Positions 1 through 8,816 are shown, counted from the stretch's first letter. The stretch: 64,000 nt of DNA from a bacterium BRH_c32 (GCA_001516025.1 LOEU01000014.1:186001-250000), one strand, 5' to 3'. The notes: generated by a model not told the origin, from the letters alone. A program made the numbers and translations.

Positions 1-724
1 CGCCAAGTTCTAAACAAACAGGAGTCAATGTCTCGCTCGCTTTCTTCATTAATACTTTACCAATGGCAACCGATCCTGTGAAAAATAATTTATCGATACC
101 ACTCTCTAAAAATAGATCACCCGCTATCCTTCCGGGTATATTAACATAATTAAAAACGCCATCGGGAAGCTTAGCAGATTCAATACAATCTTTTAATATC
201 TTTCCAACATATTGAGTTTCGGAAGCAACCTTTAGAATTACGCTATTGCCTGCCAATAGCCCCATAATAATTTCAGAAAATGGAATTGCAAATGGATAAT
301 TCCAAGGAGAGATAATCCCTATAACGCCATACGGCACTCTCTGAATTTTACTTCTTTTATTTATGAACGCGATATTGCCGCCCGATACTTTTTCGGTTTT
401 CAAAAATTTCTTTGCGTTATTGCAATAATAAGTAACAGCCATTGCAGCAGGGATTATTTCTGTTGCCAATGAATCGACTAAATTTTTTCCGTTGTCTTGA
501 GAGATTGTTTTTGCAATCAGATCAGAATTATCGATTATAAATTCTCTAATTCTTATTACGTACTTAATCCTTTCATTAACACTTATTTCCGACCATTTCT
601 TTTGAGCGTTTCGAGCATTTTCAATTGTACCTTTAAATTCATTGATATCAGTCAAAGGCATCTCATTTAATAATTCGCCTGTGATTGGATTTAGGCATTT
701 CGTGGTTTCATTTTGGTTAGTCAT
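1..724 (-). CDS. Aldehyde dehydrogenase, N-terminal part (runs off the window)
   Basis: The first 241 codons of an NAD(P)-dependent aldehyde dehydrogenase; the rest lies beyond position 1. Translating the minus strand from the ATG at 724-722 gives a Rossmann-type ALDH domain with the family motifs GIISPWNYP near residue 134 (cofactor-binding loop), FTGSVAIGK near residue 212 and ELGG at the window edge. The catalytic cysteine lies outside the window, so activity cannot be judged. The family oxidises aldehydes to carboxylic acids in the cytoplasm; the substrate cannot be told from this part. It is divergent from the tex gene, with 142 nt between them. Confidence 0.88.
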   Translation of the reverse strand, partial: MTNQNETTKCLNPITGELLNEMPLTDINEFKGTIENARNAQKKWSEISVNERIKYVIRIREFIIDNSDLIAKTISQDNGKNLVDSLATEIIPAAMAVTYYCNNAKKFLKTEKVSGGNIAFINKRSKIQRVPYGVIGIISPWNYPFAIPFSEIIMGLLAGNSVILKVASETQYVGKILKDCIESAKLPDGVFNYVNIPGRIAGDLFLESGIDKLFFTGSVAIGKVLMKKASETLTPVCLELG

Positions 725-866
725 ATCGATTCTTATAATTGTTAATCAAAAATTAGATAAATTATTTTATATAAGGTACTATCTTTAAATAACTTTTTTA
801 AAGTGCAAGTGGATAATATAATATCTATACCGTTAATTTAGGCACTTAATTTTTACAGGATTTTTT

Positions 867-3035
867 ATGAACCAGTCATTAATAATAGCAAAAGAATTAA
901 ATATTGAAGAGCGACAAGTAAAAGCCGTTTTGGCACTATTCGCAGAAGGTGCAACCGTTCCTTTTATCGCCCGTTATAGAAAAGAACATACCGGAGGATT
1001 AGATGAAGATTATATCAGAAATATAGAAGACAGGAATTATTATTTAACCGTTCTTGAAGAAAGAAAAGAAGCAGTAATTAAAAGTATTGATGAACAGGGT
1101 AAATTGACCGATGAATTACGTTCAAAAATAATGGCTGCCGTGAAATTGCAGGAAGTGGAAGATTTATATCTACCATATAAACCTAAGCGAAAAACACGCG
1201 GAACTATTGCAAAAGCAAAGGGATTAGAGCCTCTCGCTCTTTTTATTCTTGAGAATAATAAATTCGATGGCAATTTAGATGATGAATTGGCTAAATATAT
1301 TAATGAAGAGTTGGGTGTAAATACTATCGTAGAAGCCCTTCAAGGAGCTAAAGATATTATCGCAGAAATGGTAAGTGAAACGGCAGAGGTAAGACAGGCA
1401 GTAAGAGAATACCTATATGAAGAATCACTCCTTGTATCGTCAAAAGCAGATACTAAAAAAGAAAATATCGCTCCTAAGAAAACAGATGTTTATGAGGTGT
1501 ATCATAATTTTTCTGCTCCGATTAATAAAATTAAACCATATCAATTACTTGCTATTAATCGTGGCGAAAAAGACCTGTTCTTAAAAGTGAATTTAAGCTT
1601 CGATAAACCATCGATTCTTAAAATCATTTATAAAAATTATTTCACTTATCAATATTCTACTCTTGATGAGATTTTAAATGAATTAGTAGACGATTCATTT
1701 ATGCGTTTGATTTTCCCATCGGTAGAAAGAGAAATCAGGAATCAAGTAAGTGAAGTAGCTGATTTACATGCGGTGGAAATCTTTGCCTCCAATCTGAAGC
1801 AATTGCTTCTTCAACCGCCAATGAGCAATCAAAATATTCTCGGTATCGATCCCGGTTTCTATTCAGGTTCTAAGATTGCAATTATAGACCCGACAGGCAA
1901 ATATCTTGAGGGAAAAACAATCTATCCTCACCCGCCTCAAAATCGCTCTCAAGAAGCTAAAAATATTATCTTCGACTTTGTTACTAAATATAAAATCAGT
2001 TTGATTGCTATCGGCAATGGCACTGCGAGCAGAGAGACTGAATTATTAGTCGCCGAACTCATAAATGAAAAAAATCTCAAATGTCATTACCTAATTGTAA
2101 ATGAAGCAGGTGCATCTGTCTATTCAGCAAGTGCCGTTGCTAAAGATGAATTCCCTGACCTCGAAGCGTCGCAAAGAGGAAATATTTCAATCGCAAGACG
2201 TGTACTCGATCCATTAGCGGAATTGGTAAAAATTGATCCAAAATCGATTGGGGTAGGGTTATATCAGCATGATGTAGATCAAAAATTACTCTCTAAGAAA
2301 TTGGATGATGTAGTGGAAAGCTGCGTTAACTATGTGGGTGTGGATGTTAATACCGCCTCTGTATCACTTCTTAATTATGTATCGGGTTTGAATAAAAGAA
2401 TTGCCAAGAACTTAATTAAGCACCGCGAAAAAATCGGCAAGTTCCATAATAGAAAAGAGATACTTGAAGTAACCGGAATCGGCGAGAAAGCTTATGAGCA
2501 ATGCGCGGGCTTTTTAAGAATTAGAGATGGCGAAAATCCATTTGACAATACTTCTATTCATCCTGAGTCGTATGAAGCAGCAAATAAATTATTAAAATTA
2601 TGTGATCTCTCCTCCACTCATATTAATGAGAATGGAAATTTGGTTGAATTATTTGTCCGCACAAAAGGCACTCAAAAAGTTGCCGATGAGATCGGAATTG
2701 GCGAACCGACTTTAATTGACATACTCGAAAATTTGAAAAAACCGGGCAGAGACCCTCGTGACGAAATGCCTAAACCGATTTTAAGAAGTGATGTATTAAA
2801 AATCGAAGACCTTGTTGTGGGAATGAAATTAAAAGGAACAATTAGAAATGTTGTTGATTTCGGTGCATTCGTAGATATTGGTGTAAAACAGGATGGACTT
2901 CTTCATATATCTCAGATAGCAAATAAATACGTAAAGAATCCTTTAGAGTTATTGAAAGTCGGCGATATAGTTGACGTAACCATTTTATCGGTAGATATTG
3001 TAAAGCAAAGAATAGGATTGAGTTTAATTGCGTAA
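867..3035 (+). CDS. tex: Tex family transcription accessory / RNA-binding protein
   Basis: A full-length (722 aa) Tex/YhgF protein. The order is: helical Tex N-terminal domain (about 1-190), a YqgF/RNase H-like domain starting at NILGIDPGF (about 322), helix-hairpin-helix repeats (about 490-560, with TGIGEKAYEQCAG), and a C-terminal S1 RNA-binding domain (about 649-720, with DFGAFVDIGVKQDGLLHIS). Tex proteins bind nucleic acid and the transcription machinery in the cytoplasm; the precise role is unsettled even in model bacteria. It is a single gene, divergent from the aldehyde dehydrogenase and convergent with the PhnB-like gene; a hairpin lies between the convergent stops. Confidence 0.95.
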   Translation: MNQSLIIAKELNIEERQVKAVLALFAEGATVPFIARYRKEHTGGLDEDYIRNIEDRNYYLTVLEERKEAVIKSIDEQGKLTDELRSKIMAAVKLQEVEDLYLPYKPKRKTRGTIAKAKGLEPLALFILENNKFDGNLDDELAKYINEELGVNTIVEALQGAKDIIAEMVSETAEVRQAVREYLYEESLLVSSKADTKKENIAPKKTDVYEVYHNFSAPINKIKPYQLLAINRGEKDLFLKVNLSFDKPSILKIIYKNYFTYQYSTLDEILNELVDDSFMRLIFPSVEREIRNQVSEVADLHAVEIFASNLKQLLLQPPMSNQNILGIDPGFYSGSKIAIIDPTGKYLEGKTIYPHPPQNRSQEAKNIIFDFVTKYKISLIAIGNGTASRETELLVAELINEKNLKCHYLIVNEAGASVYSASAVAKDEFPDLEASQRGNISIARRVLDPLAELVKIDPKSIGVGLYQHDVDQKLLSKKLDDVVESCVNYVGVDVNTASVSLLNYVSGLNKRIAKNLIKHREKIGKFHNRKEILEVTGIGEKAYEQCAGFLRIRDGENPFDNTSIHPESYEAANKLLKLCDLSSTHINENGNLVELFVRTKGTQKVADEIGIGEPTLIDILENLKKPGRDPRDEMPKPILRSDVLKIEDLVVGMKLKGTIRNVVDFGAFVDIGVKQDGLLHISQIANKYVKNPLELLKVGDIVDVTILSVDIVKQRIGLSLIA

Positions 3036-3064
3036 TAAATTTATTTCGATCTATTAATAAATCA

Positions 3065-3091
3065 GGTGGATTTTTGATTTATCAATCCACC
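3065..3091. terminator. Hairpin between convergent genes (weak terminator candidate)
   Basis: A perfect 8-bp inverted repeat (GGTGGATT / AATCCACC) with an 11-nt loop sits between the tex stop and the stop of the convergent PhnB-like gene. There is only a short T stretch on either side, so it is a weak bidirectional terminator candidate. Confidence 0.4.
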
Positions 3092-3119
3092 CTGTTTGAT
3101 GCTCGTATTCATATTTAAA

Positions 3120-4022
3120 CTAAATATTATATGCTTTCTCTAACTCTTTTATATTTAGCTTTTTCATTCCTAAGACAGCTTGAGTTAAACTTGTCATTTG
3201 TTCCGGAGTTGCATTAAGCATCATATCATTTAATACAGTAGGTACAATTTGCCAAGATACATTAAACTTATCTTTAACCCAGCCGCATTGATCTGAGTCA
3301 GGGACAGCTGAGAGTTTTTCCCAATAGTAATCAATCTCCTCTTGAGATTCGCAATTTACAATAAATGAAAATGCTTCATTGAACTTAAATTCATGATTAT
3401 AATTACTATCCATTGAAGCGAACCATTGACCAGCCAATTTGAAATCAGTATAATTTATAGTTCCTTCAATATCCGGTTCAGTACCGGCTGGATAACGAGA
3501 TATTGTTCCTCTTTTTGAATCATTAAAAACAGAGATATAATATTCTGATGCCTCTTCGGCTTTTCCGTAATTTTCTTGAACAAAAAGAAATGAAGGAATA
3601 ATAATTGGTCTTTCTTCTCCATCGGGATTTGATAAAATTAATTGCCATGAGACTCCATAATTATCTTCAATCCAACCATACAGTTTGCTAAATGGATATT
3701 CATCCAATGGCATTAATGCTTTTCCATTTTCGGATAGTTTTTTCCATATTTCTCTAAGTTTCTCTTCTGCATTTTCGATCTGCTTTGGATCGAAATTGAT
3801 CATGAAAGAATTAGAGGGATTTAGTTTGAACATCGGACCCGCACTAATTGCGTCAATTCTATAATCGAATACTTCAAAACCAACTATTTCAGCATCACCA
3901 CCGGGAGTATTATTTAACATTATTGTATAATTTATTTTAGTATTAGGGAATATTGAAGTATAGAAATCGGCTGCTTCTTTTGCTTCTTTATCAAACCATA
4001 AATGAGGAATAATTTTTTGCAT
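3120..4022 (-). CDS. Tandem PhnB-like VOC (glyoxalase-fold) protein
   Basis: A 300-residue protein made of two PhnB-type vicinal-oxygen-chelate domains. Each starts with a similar strand-helix unit (PHLWFDKEAKEAADFYTSIF at residue 6; SFLFVQENYGKAEEASEYYI near 145) and ends with a YGVSWQ or FNVSWQ motif. These proteins were once annotated as 3-demethylubiquinone methyltransferase; most lack a proven activity, and I infer no substrate. There is no signal peptide. The start is ATG, preceded by GGAG (AAGGAGTTCCACT on the minus strand). It appears to be a stand-alone gene with its own leader of about 250 nt before tRNA-Ser. Confidence 0.85.
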   Translation of the reverse strand: MQKIIPHLWFDKEAKEAADFYTSIFPNTKINYTIMLNNTPGGDAEIVGFEVFDYRIDAISAGPMFKLNPSNSFMINFDPKQIENAEEKLREIWKKLSENGKALMPLDEYPFSKLYGWIEDNYGVSWQLILSNPDGEERPIIIPSFLFVQENYGKAEEASEYYISVFNDSKRGTISRYPAGTEPDIEGTINYTDFKLAGQWFASMDSNYNHEFKFNEAFSFIVNCESQEEIDYYWEKLSAVPDSDQCGWVKDKFNVSWQIVPTVLNDMMLNATPEQMTSLTQAVLGMKKLNIKELEKAYNI

Positions 4023-4223
4023 AGTGGAACTCCTTAATTATACTTTATGTCTAATTTAATAATTTCTTATAATTTGTTCAATCGAATATTTATCTCTAAG
4101 ACTTCTTTTTATTAGGTAAATAAATCTTGCAGATATCTTCGTTTTACTAGAATATTAACAGAATACTTAATTTAGTTAATCTGCACCCTTCTTAGAATCT
4201 TGCATAAGTGAGATTCTTTAAAA

Positions 4224-4270
4224 TAAAAAAGCTCGTTTTCTTTGATTTATCTCAGAAAACAAGCTTTTGT
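4224..4270 (-). terminator. Rho-independent terminator of tRNA-Ser(GGA)
   Basis: On the minus strand, directly downstream of tRNA-Ser, a long stem pairs AAAAGCTTGTTTTC with GAAAACGAGCTTTT (two mismatches) around a 14-nt loop and is followed by a T-rich run. The position and strand fit the end of the tRNA transcript. Confidence 0.75.
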
Positions 4271-4280
4271 TTTTCTTCAG

Positions 4281-4367
4281 CGGAGAGGGTGGGATTCGAA
4301 CCCACGATACCCTTGCGGGTATACTACCTTTCCAGGGTAGCCAGTTCAACCACTCCTGCACCTATCC
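4281..4367 (-). tRNA. tRNA-Ser (anticodon GGA)
   Basis: An 87-nt cloverleaf on the minus strand: D arm, anticodon stem CTACC/GGTAG with loop CTGGAAA (anticodon GGA), a long serine-type variable arm (ATACCC-GCAA-GGGTAT) and T loop TTCGAAT. The acceptor stem GGATAGG/CCTCTCC has a U-C mismatch at pair 4-69. CCA is not encoded. It reads serine UCC/UCU codons. It is divergent from the tRNA-Ser(CGA) gene 128 nt away. Confidence 0.95.
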
Positions 4368-4379
4368 GTTTTAGGGTCT

Positions 4380-4411
4380 CAAATATATTAAAAATCCATT
4401 CTTATTACCAA
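4380..4411 (-). promoter_or_regulatory. Candidate Bacteroidetes-type promoter for tRNA-Ser(GGA)
   Basis: On the minus strand TTG (4409-4411) is followed after 21 nt by TATATTTG (4380-4387), matching the TAnnTTTG -7 and TTG -33 elements known for the primary sigma factor of Bacteroidetes. The -7 element ends 12 nt before the tRNA 5' end, a plausible spacing for a very short leader. Confidence 0.45.
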
Positions 4412-4495
4412 TTATAACCTCAAAATCATATATATATTTTTCCAATAGTTATTTTTTTTTGCTATTTTAGCCAATTGAATTTTTTAGTTAATTTT

Positions 4496-4583
4496 GGAAA
4501 GGTGGCAGAGTGGTTGAATGCGGCGGTCTCGAAAACCGTTGTTCCGGATTCCGGAACCGGGGGTTCGAATCCCCCCCTTTCCG
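4496..4583 (+). tRNA. tRNA-Ser (anticodon CGA)
   Basis: An 88-nt tRNA with a fully paired acceptor stem GGAAAGG/CCTTTCC, discriminator G, anticodon loop CTCGAAA (anticodon CGA), a long serine-type variable arm (GTTCCGGATTCCGGAAC) and T loop TTCGAAT. It reads UCG codons. CCA is not encoded. The small secreted-protein gene starts 27 nt after its end and may be co-transcribed with it. Confidence 0.96.
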
Positions 4584-4610
4584 CATCTTTATTTATTTAC
4601 GGATTGTTTT

Positions 4611-5048
4611 ATGAAATTATATATATCAATATTTTTACTGCTTTTTTCAGTTCAAGTTTATTCGCAATCCTCCGAAGCATGGGTTGCTTTAACCTCATCA
4701 GGCGATCATACAATCTCCGTGAATGTAACCGGATTAGAAAAATTTACAGATAAATATTTTTTCGTTTGGTCCCTCTTTGAATACAATTCCCCGATGCAAC
4801 TTGAAGAAATTTCTGATGATATAAAAAAGGCTAAATACTATTATAGCTTTAATAAAGAAACAGAAAAATACAGTCTCCTTCAAGTGATCTATTATAATAG
4901 CAAAAATAACGTAATAAAAAGTTTTAGTTACAACAGAGATACTGATAATTCAAAGTATAATTTCAATTTTCCTATTTATGATCGGGGAGATGAAAGAGAA
5001 ATTTTTAATTTCTGCACCGAATATATAACGAAAGCAAACAACAAATAA
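4611..5048 (+). CDS. Small secreted protein, resembles surface-adhesin E family
   Basis: A 145-residue protein with a clear signal peptide (MKLYISIFLLLFSVQVYSQ, cleavage probably after YSQ). The frame is open further upstream, but that part is tRNA-Ser sequence, so the ATG at 4611 is the real start. The mature part begins WVALTSSGDHTISVNV, then a VWSLFEY strand and a C-terminal EIFNFCTEY. This layout recalls the adhesin E family of small periplasmic or surface proteins, but I recognise it only by general pattern. It overlaps the next gene (SET protein) by one base in TAATG, suggesting translational coupling. Confidence 0.7.
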   Translation: MKLYISIFLLLFSVQVYSQSSEAWVALTSSGDHTISVNVTGLEKFTDKYFFVWSLFEYNSPMQLEEISDDIKKAKYYYSFNKETEKYSLLQVIYYNSKNNVIKSFSYNRDTDNSKYNFNFPIYDRGDEREIFNFCTEYITKANNK

Positions 5049-5437
5049 TGCCATTCATTGAACAAGTAAGCGTAAAAAAATCCCCTCTGCATGGGAAAGG
5101 TATATTCAGTAATCTATTGATTCCTGCCGATACTCTAATTTTGGTAATTAAAGGAGAATATATCGATGGCGCTGAATGTGAACGAAGAGAAAACGAAGAA
5201 GATAATGTTTATATTTTTTGGAATGGTGAAGATTCTTATATAGATACTAATAATTCAGATAAGATAAAATTTATAAACCACGACTGCAAACCAAACTGCT
5301 ATGTCGATAATGATGATGAAGATAATCTATGTTTATATGCCATTCGCGATATCATAGAAGATGAAGAATTGACAATCGACTATGGTTATGATGAAATTTA
5401 TGAGAATTGTAATTGCAGTTCCTGTTCAAATCAATAA
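5048..5437 (+). CDS. SET-domain protein, putative protein-lysine methyltransferase
   Basis: A 129-residue stand-alone SET domain. Visible motifs: SPLHGKGIFS near the N terminus (the GKGlf strand), FINHDCKPNC (the NHsC AdoMet/pseudoknot motif), ELTIDYGYDE (the catalytic ELTxDY motif with its tyrosine) and a C-terminal CNCSSC that resembles a zinc-binding post-SET cluster. The family transfers methyl groups from S-adenosylmethionine to lysine. The target is unknown. It is coupled to the upstream secreted-protein gene (TAATG overlap) and overlaps the convergent mtgA stop by 7 nt. No signal peptide is seen, so it should act in the cytoplasm. Confidence 0.85.
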   Translation: MPFIEQVSVKKSPLHGKGIFSNLLIPADTLILVIKGEYIDGAECERRENEEDNVYIFWNGEDSYIDTNNSDKIKFINHDCKPNCYVDNDDEDNLCLYAIRDIIEDEELTIDYGYDEIYENCNCSSCSNQ

Positions 5438-6156
5438 AGTTCTTTCATAATAAATTCTTTGCCACCGATAAAATTCATTTGTTTCGTGATACTCCCTTTT
5501 CTCCCCTGCATATAACCCGAAGGTCTCCCCGCATTGCGTTTCTTTGGATTTGGAAGAGACGAAGCAATTAATGCTGCTTCTCCCGCACCTAATTTTATTG
5601 CCGATTTTTTAAAATAAGTTCGTGCAGCACTTTCGATTCCATATAAATCTTTTCCCATTTCAGCAATATTTAGATAGACTTCTATGATTCTTTTCTTCGA
5701 CCAAATAGTCTCCATTAATACCGTATAATAAGCTTCTACTCCCTTACGAATCAAATTTTTATCATTCCATAAAAACATATTCTTAGCTACTTGCATCGAA
5801 ATGGTACTTGCTCCCCTTTTCCTCTTTCTTCTCTCGTTTTCTTTTAATGCCTTTTCCACCTGCTCGACGTCAATCCCCCAATGATCAAAAAATCTTTGGT
5901 CTTCGGATGCAATAACTGCTAATGGTGCGTTATAACTTATTTCTGAAATCGAAACCCACTTCTGCTGATATGGTTTCATTGAAATGAGTTTCTCTAAATA
6001 ATCTTCGTTATTACTATTTTGAAATGCACTGCTCGCCGGATTAATAAAAATAAATAATGCTAATATGATTATGTTTATTAATACGAACAATAATCCCGTA
6101 TAAAATATTTTTTTAATTATATTCCAAATAGTCTTCAATTTATTCCAGCTCCGCAT
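5431..6156 (-). CDS. mtgA: Monofunctional biosynthetic peptidoglycan transglycosylase
   Basis: A 241-residue GT51 glycosyltransferase with one N-terminal membrane segment (about 15-40). It carries the family motifs ASEDQRFFDHWGID (with the catalytic Glu), KRGASTISMQVAKNMFLW, and KRIIEVYLNIAEMG. It polymerises lipid II into glycan strands at the outer face of the inner membrane and has no transpeptidase domain. The start overlaps the end of the M14 peptidase gene by 17 nt, so the two are probably co-transcribed. No alternative Met start lies before the membrane segment. Confidence 0.92.
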   Translation of the reverse strand: MRSWNKLKTIWNIIKKIFYTGLLFVLINIIILALFIFINPASSAFQNSNNEDYLEKLISMKPYQQKWVSISEISYNAPLAVIASEDQRFFDHWGIDVEQVEKALKENERRKRKRGASTISMQVAKNMFLWNDKNLIRKGVEAYYTVLMETIWSKKRIIEVYLNIAEMGKDLYGIESAARTYFKKSAIKLGAGEAALIASSLPNPKKRNAGRPSGYMQGRKGSITKQMNFIGGKEFIMKELY

Positions 6157-7897
6157 CTACTTTATATATCGGGTAAACATTTAAATTACTATCATAATAA
6201 GGAGAACGTTCATAAATAAAATTTAATCTCTGGTATGGATTATTTCTAAATTTTTCATCTTCTGCGAGTTTCTTCTCAAACTCTGCTTTCAAATTGATAT
6301 CCTTCTTTAACATCTCTTTAGCAATCGGCTCCATTGAATAATCTTCAAAATATTCTTTCTGCTCAAATATTGAGTTTAAGAATCCCCATTTTAAAAATGA
6401 ATCAGGACTTTTTGGTTCAAGCAAATAAACTAATGGAATAAAGTTCTTTTGATTAGTCGAAAAAATTAAATCACCTTGATTAATATTAACTTCCCTTGAA
6501 AATTCACTTACATTATAAGAAGGTAATTGTCTTCCCTCAAAAGATCGTGGGCTTAATTTCACATCTGGTAGTTTATAAAATTCGCCTAAAACTTTTTTAG
6601 CTGTTTTATTTTCAATAAAAGTAATTCCATGCAAAATTAAAATATCTTTTAAGTAACTAAACTGAACGGGTATAATGTAATACTTTGGCAGCTTCAATGA
6701 ATCGGAGGTTTTATATTGAGTATAATAATCCAATAAGAATGTTTTTGGAGTTTTGGTGTATCTAATTATACTATCGCCTGTTATCTCACTTTTTTCTAAG
6801 TACGATTCAAATCCGAGAAAATCTGTTTTATTAAATTTATTTATAAGTTCATGATTTATTGGCAGCCATTTATCACCTGTTACATAATTCTCAAGAAACC
6901 ATTTATCGTTTTCTAATTTCTGATTTTTTAATTGCGTATGATTTTGTGAAACTATTTTCATCATATTAACTAATGCCGAATAAGTGGCATAGACTCTATT
7001 TTTGAACGGCTTTAGAGAATGAGTTTCAATCAATACTCCCGGCACTCCACGCATCGAAGAATAACCATGAGAGAATCTTGGAGATGAATTCCATTCCACT
7101 ACACCATCGGTTAATTTTCTCCCTTTGAACCCGAAATACTTGAATAACGGATATCCATCTTCTTTCATCAACAATTCAAACGATGGTTCAAAAGTTTTGT
7201 TAATCCATTTTCTCAGCATTGGCGAAACCGATATTGTCTCAATACTATACGTTAATTCATATTGCATATCCAAGCCATCGGTAGTATGAAGATCGATAAA
7301 GAAATCGGGATTAATATCGTTCCATAATTTTAAGAAAGCTTTCATTTCAGGTGCATCTGCCTTCATAAAATCTCTATTTAGATTGAGGTTTTGGGCTGTC
7401 GTTCTCCACCCCATCTCTTCAGGACCATTTTGGTTTATCCGATTGTATTTACTTATTCTCTCGTGCCCATCCACATTGAAAACCGGAATAATTATTAGAA
7501 TCTCGTTATCTAATAAATCATTGTATTTTTTTTCAATAAGAATATCACGAGCTAATAATAACGAAGCATCTTTACCCTCAATTTCACCGCTATGGATACC
7601 GCACATTATAAGAGTTTTTGCCTTAGTCGAGTTTTTTAGAGCTTCATAATCGAATACTTTATCTTTAGAAATGATAAATGTATATAAAGTTCTTCCTTGA
7701 GGTGAAGTTCCGAAAGCAACTAATTTTGCATATTCCGAAAATTTTTCTAATCTTTTTAAGTAATTAATGGAATTATTATAGTTCGGACTTTGTTTATAAT
7801 TAGAGGATTCAAAAAATGTATCCCAATTATTATCTTGAGCAGATAATGATGCTAGAAATAGAGCAGAAAAGAAGATATTTAATAGAATTTTTTTCAT
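6140..7897 (-). CDS. Secreted M14 family zinc carboxypeptidase
   Basis: A 585-residue exported metallopeptidase. A signal peptide (MKKILLNIFFSALFLASLSAQ) is followed by an M14 catalytic domain: GIHSGEIEG (zinc ligands His and Glu), NLNLNRDFMK (substrate-binding Asn-Arg), DLHTTDG (third zinc ligand) and VLIETHSLKP (region of the catalytic Glu). The C-terminal 270 residues are not a motif I recognise. It should cleave C-terminal residues or cell-wall peptides in the periplasm or outside the cell. It is the first gene of a pair with mtgA, which may point to peptidoglycan turnover, but that is inference. Confidence 0.88.
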   Translation of the reverse strand: MKKILLNIFFSALFLASLSAQDNNWDTFFESSNYKQSPNYNNSINYLKRLEKFSEYAKLVAFGTSPQGRTLYTFIISKDKVFDYEALKNSTKAKTLIMCGIHSGEIEGKDASLLLARDILIEKKYNDLLDNEILIIIPVFNVDGHERISKYNRINQNGPEEMGWRTTAQNLNLNRDFMKADAPEMKAFLKLWNDINPDFFIDLHTTDGLDMQYELTYSIETISVSPMLRKWINKTFEPSFELLMKEDGYPLFKYFGFKGRKLTDGVVEWNSSPRFSHGYSSMRGVPGVLIETHSLKPFKNRVYATYSALVNMMKIVSQNHTQLKNQKLENDKWFLENYVTGDKWLPINHELINKFNKTDFLGFESYLEKSEITGDSIIRYTKTPKTFLLDYYTQYKTSDSLKLPKYYIIPVQFSYLKDILILHGITFIENKTAKKVLGEFYKLPDVKLSPRSFEGRQLPSYNVSEFSREVNINQGDLIFSTNQKNFIPLVYLLEPKSPDSFLKWGFLNSIFEQKEYFEDYSMEPIAKEMLKKDINLKAEFEKKLAEDEKFRNNPYQRLNFIYERSPYYDSNLNVYPIYKVDAELE

Positions 7898-7993
7898 ATA
7901 GTACCAAAAGTTAGAATTACTTTTGTTAAATTAAGTAATTAAATAAAATTTTTTCTAATTAATTGATTAAAAAACAAAAAACGAGGTTTAAAA

Positions 7994-8488
7994 ATGATTT
8001 CCGATAAAATGGCAAAAGCTTTGAACGACCAAATAACAGCAGAAATGTATTCATCTTATTTATATCTTGCAATGGCAGCTCATTTAGAGAGCGAAAATTA
8101 CAATGGTTTTGCAGGTTGGATGAGAGCTCAGTCTTCTGAAGAATGGGGACATGGAATGAAATTATATAAATATCTTGGCGAAGTTGGGAAAAAAGTAGAT
8201 TTAGCCGGAATTGAAAAACCAAAAACAAGCTGGAATTCACCTCAAGAGATTTTTGAAGAAGCATTGAAACATGAACTTTATATCACCGAAAGAATCAATA
8301 ACTTAGTGAATTTAGCTCTTGAAGAAAAAGATCATGCTACTAATATTTTCTTACATTACTTCGTTACCGAACAAGTAGAAGAAGTAAGTACTGCAACTTC
8401 AATTGTAGAAAAATTCAAAATGGTTGGCGATAATAAAGTATCGTTATATCTATTAGATAAAGAATTAGGACAAAGAGCAGCACATTAA
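7994..8488 (+). CDS. ftnA: Bacterial non-haem ferritin
   Basis: A 164-residue ferritin, the normal length. Ferroxidase ligands are in place: Glu17, Glu50, His53, Glu94 and the FVTEQVEE segment at 124-131. It oxidises Fe(II) and stores it as a mineral core in a 24-subunit cytoplasmic shell. The ATG is preceded by the purine-rich ACGAGG. A lone TACTTTTG at 7918-7925, a possible -7 element without a clear -33 TTG, could drive it. It is a single gene, and rpmB follows with its own promoter. Confidence 0.93.
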   Translation: MISDKMAKALNDQITAEMYSSYLYLAMAAHLESENYNGFAGWMRAQSSEEWGHGMKLYKYLGEVGKKVDLAGIEKPKTSWNSPQEIFEEALKHELYITERINNLVNLALEEKDHATNIFLHYFVTEQVEEVSTATSIVEKFKMVGDNKVSLYLLDKELGQRAAH

Positions 8489-8497
8489 TAAAATCTT

Positions 8498-8526
8498 TTG
8501 ATTTTTGTATAAATTTATTATATTTG
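8498..8526 (+). promoter_or_regulatory. Candidate Bacteroidetes-type promoter for rpmB
   Basis: TTG at 8498-8500 followed after 18 nt by TATATTTG at 8519-8526, just after the ferritin stop and 30 nt before the rpmB ATG. It matches the TTG / TAnnTTTG pattern of Bacteroidetes primary-sigma promoters. Confidence 0.45.
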
Positions 8527-8556
8527 CTTTCTATATTTAAATAAGTGGGTTTGAAA

Positions 8557-8796
8557 ATGGCTAGAAGATGTCAAATATCCGGAGTTGGTCCTATAAGTGG
8601 AAATAGTATTTCCCATGCACATAATAAGACTAAAAGAAGATTCCTTCCAAATCTTCAAAAGAAAAGAATTTGGGTTAAAGAATTGAATAGATTCGTTACC
8701 GTAAAAGTTACTGCAAGCACTTTACGCACTATTGCTAAAAACGGTACTTCTGTTATTGCTAAAATGGTTAACGACGGTCAGATTAAGGTTAGATAA
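8557..8796 (+). CDS. rpmB: 50S ribosomal protein L28
   Basis: A 79-residue L28 starting MARRCQISGVGP, with the family core AHNKTKRRFLPNLQKKRIWV and the C-terminal VTASTLRTIAKNGT. The frame is open from a GTG at 8545, but the conserved N terminus begins at the ATG at 8557, which I take as the start. It is a basic structural protein of the large ribosomal subunit. It is isolated from other ribosomal genes here and followed by a strong terminator. Confidence 0.95.
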   Translation: MARRCQISGVGPISGNSISHAHNKTKRRFLPNLQKKRIWVKELNRFVTVKVTASTLRTIAKNGTSVIAKMVNDGQIKVR

Positions 8797-8816
8797 GCAA
8801 ATCAGTTTTTCAAAAT

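Noticed and set aside
4208..4417. A 69-codon open frame covering tRNA-Ser(GGA)
   Set aside because: It consists mostly of antisense tRNA-Ser and its terminator; the encoded VGFEPT-type peptide is a known artefact of antisense tRNA sequence.
4489..4496. TAATTTTG as a -7 element for tRNA-Ser(CGA)
   Set aside because: It overlaps the first base of the tRNA, so transcription would start inside the gene. I found no other convincing promoter for it.
4475..4753. A 92-codon open frame starting before tRNA-Ser(CGA)
   Set aside because: Its first third is tRNA sequence and the rest is out of frame with the signal-peptide gene at 4611.
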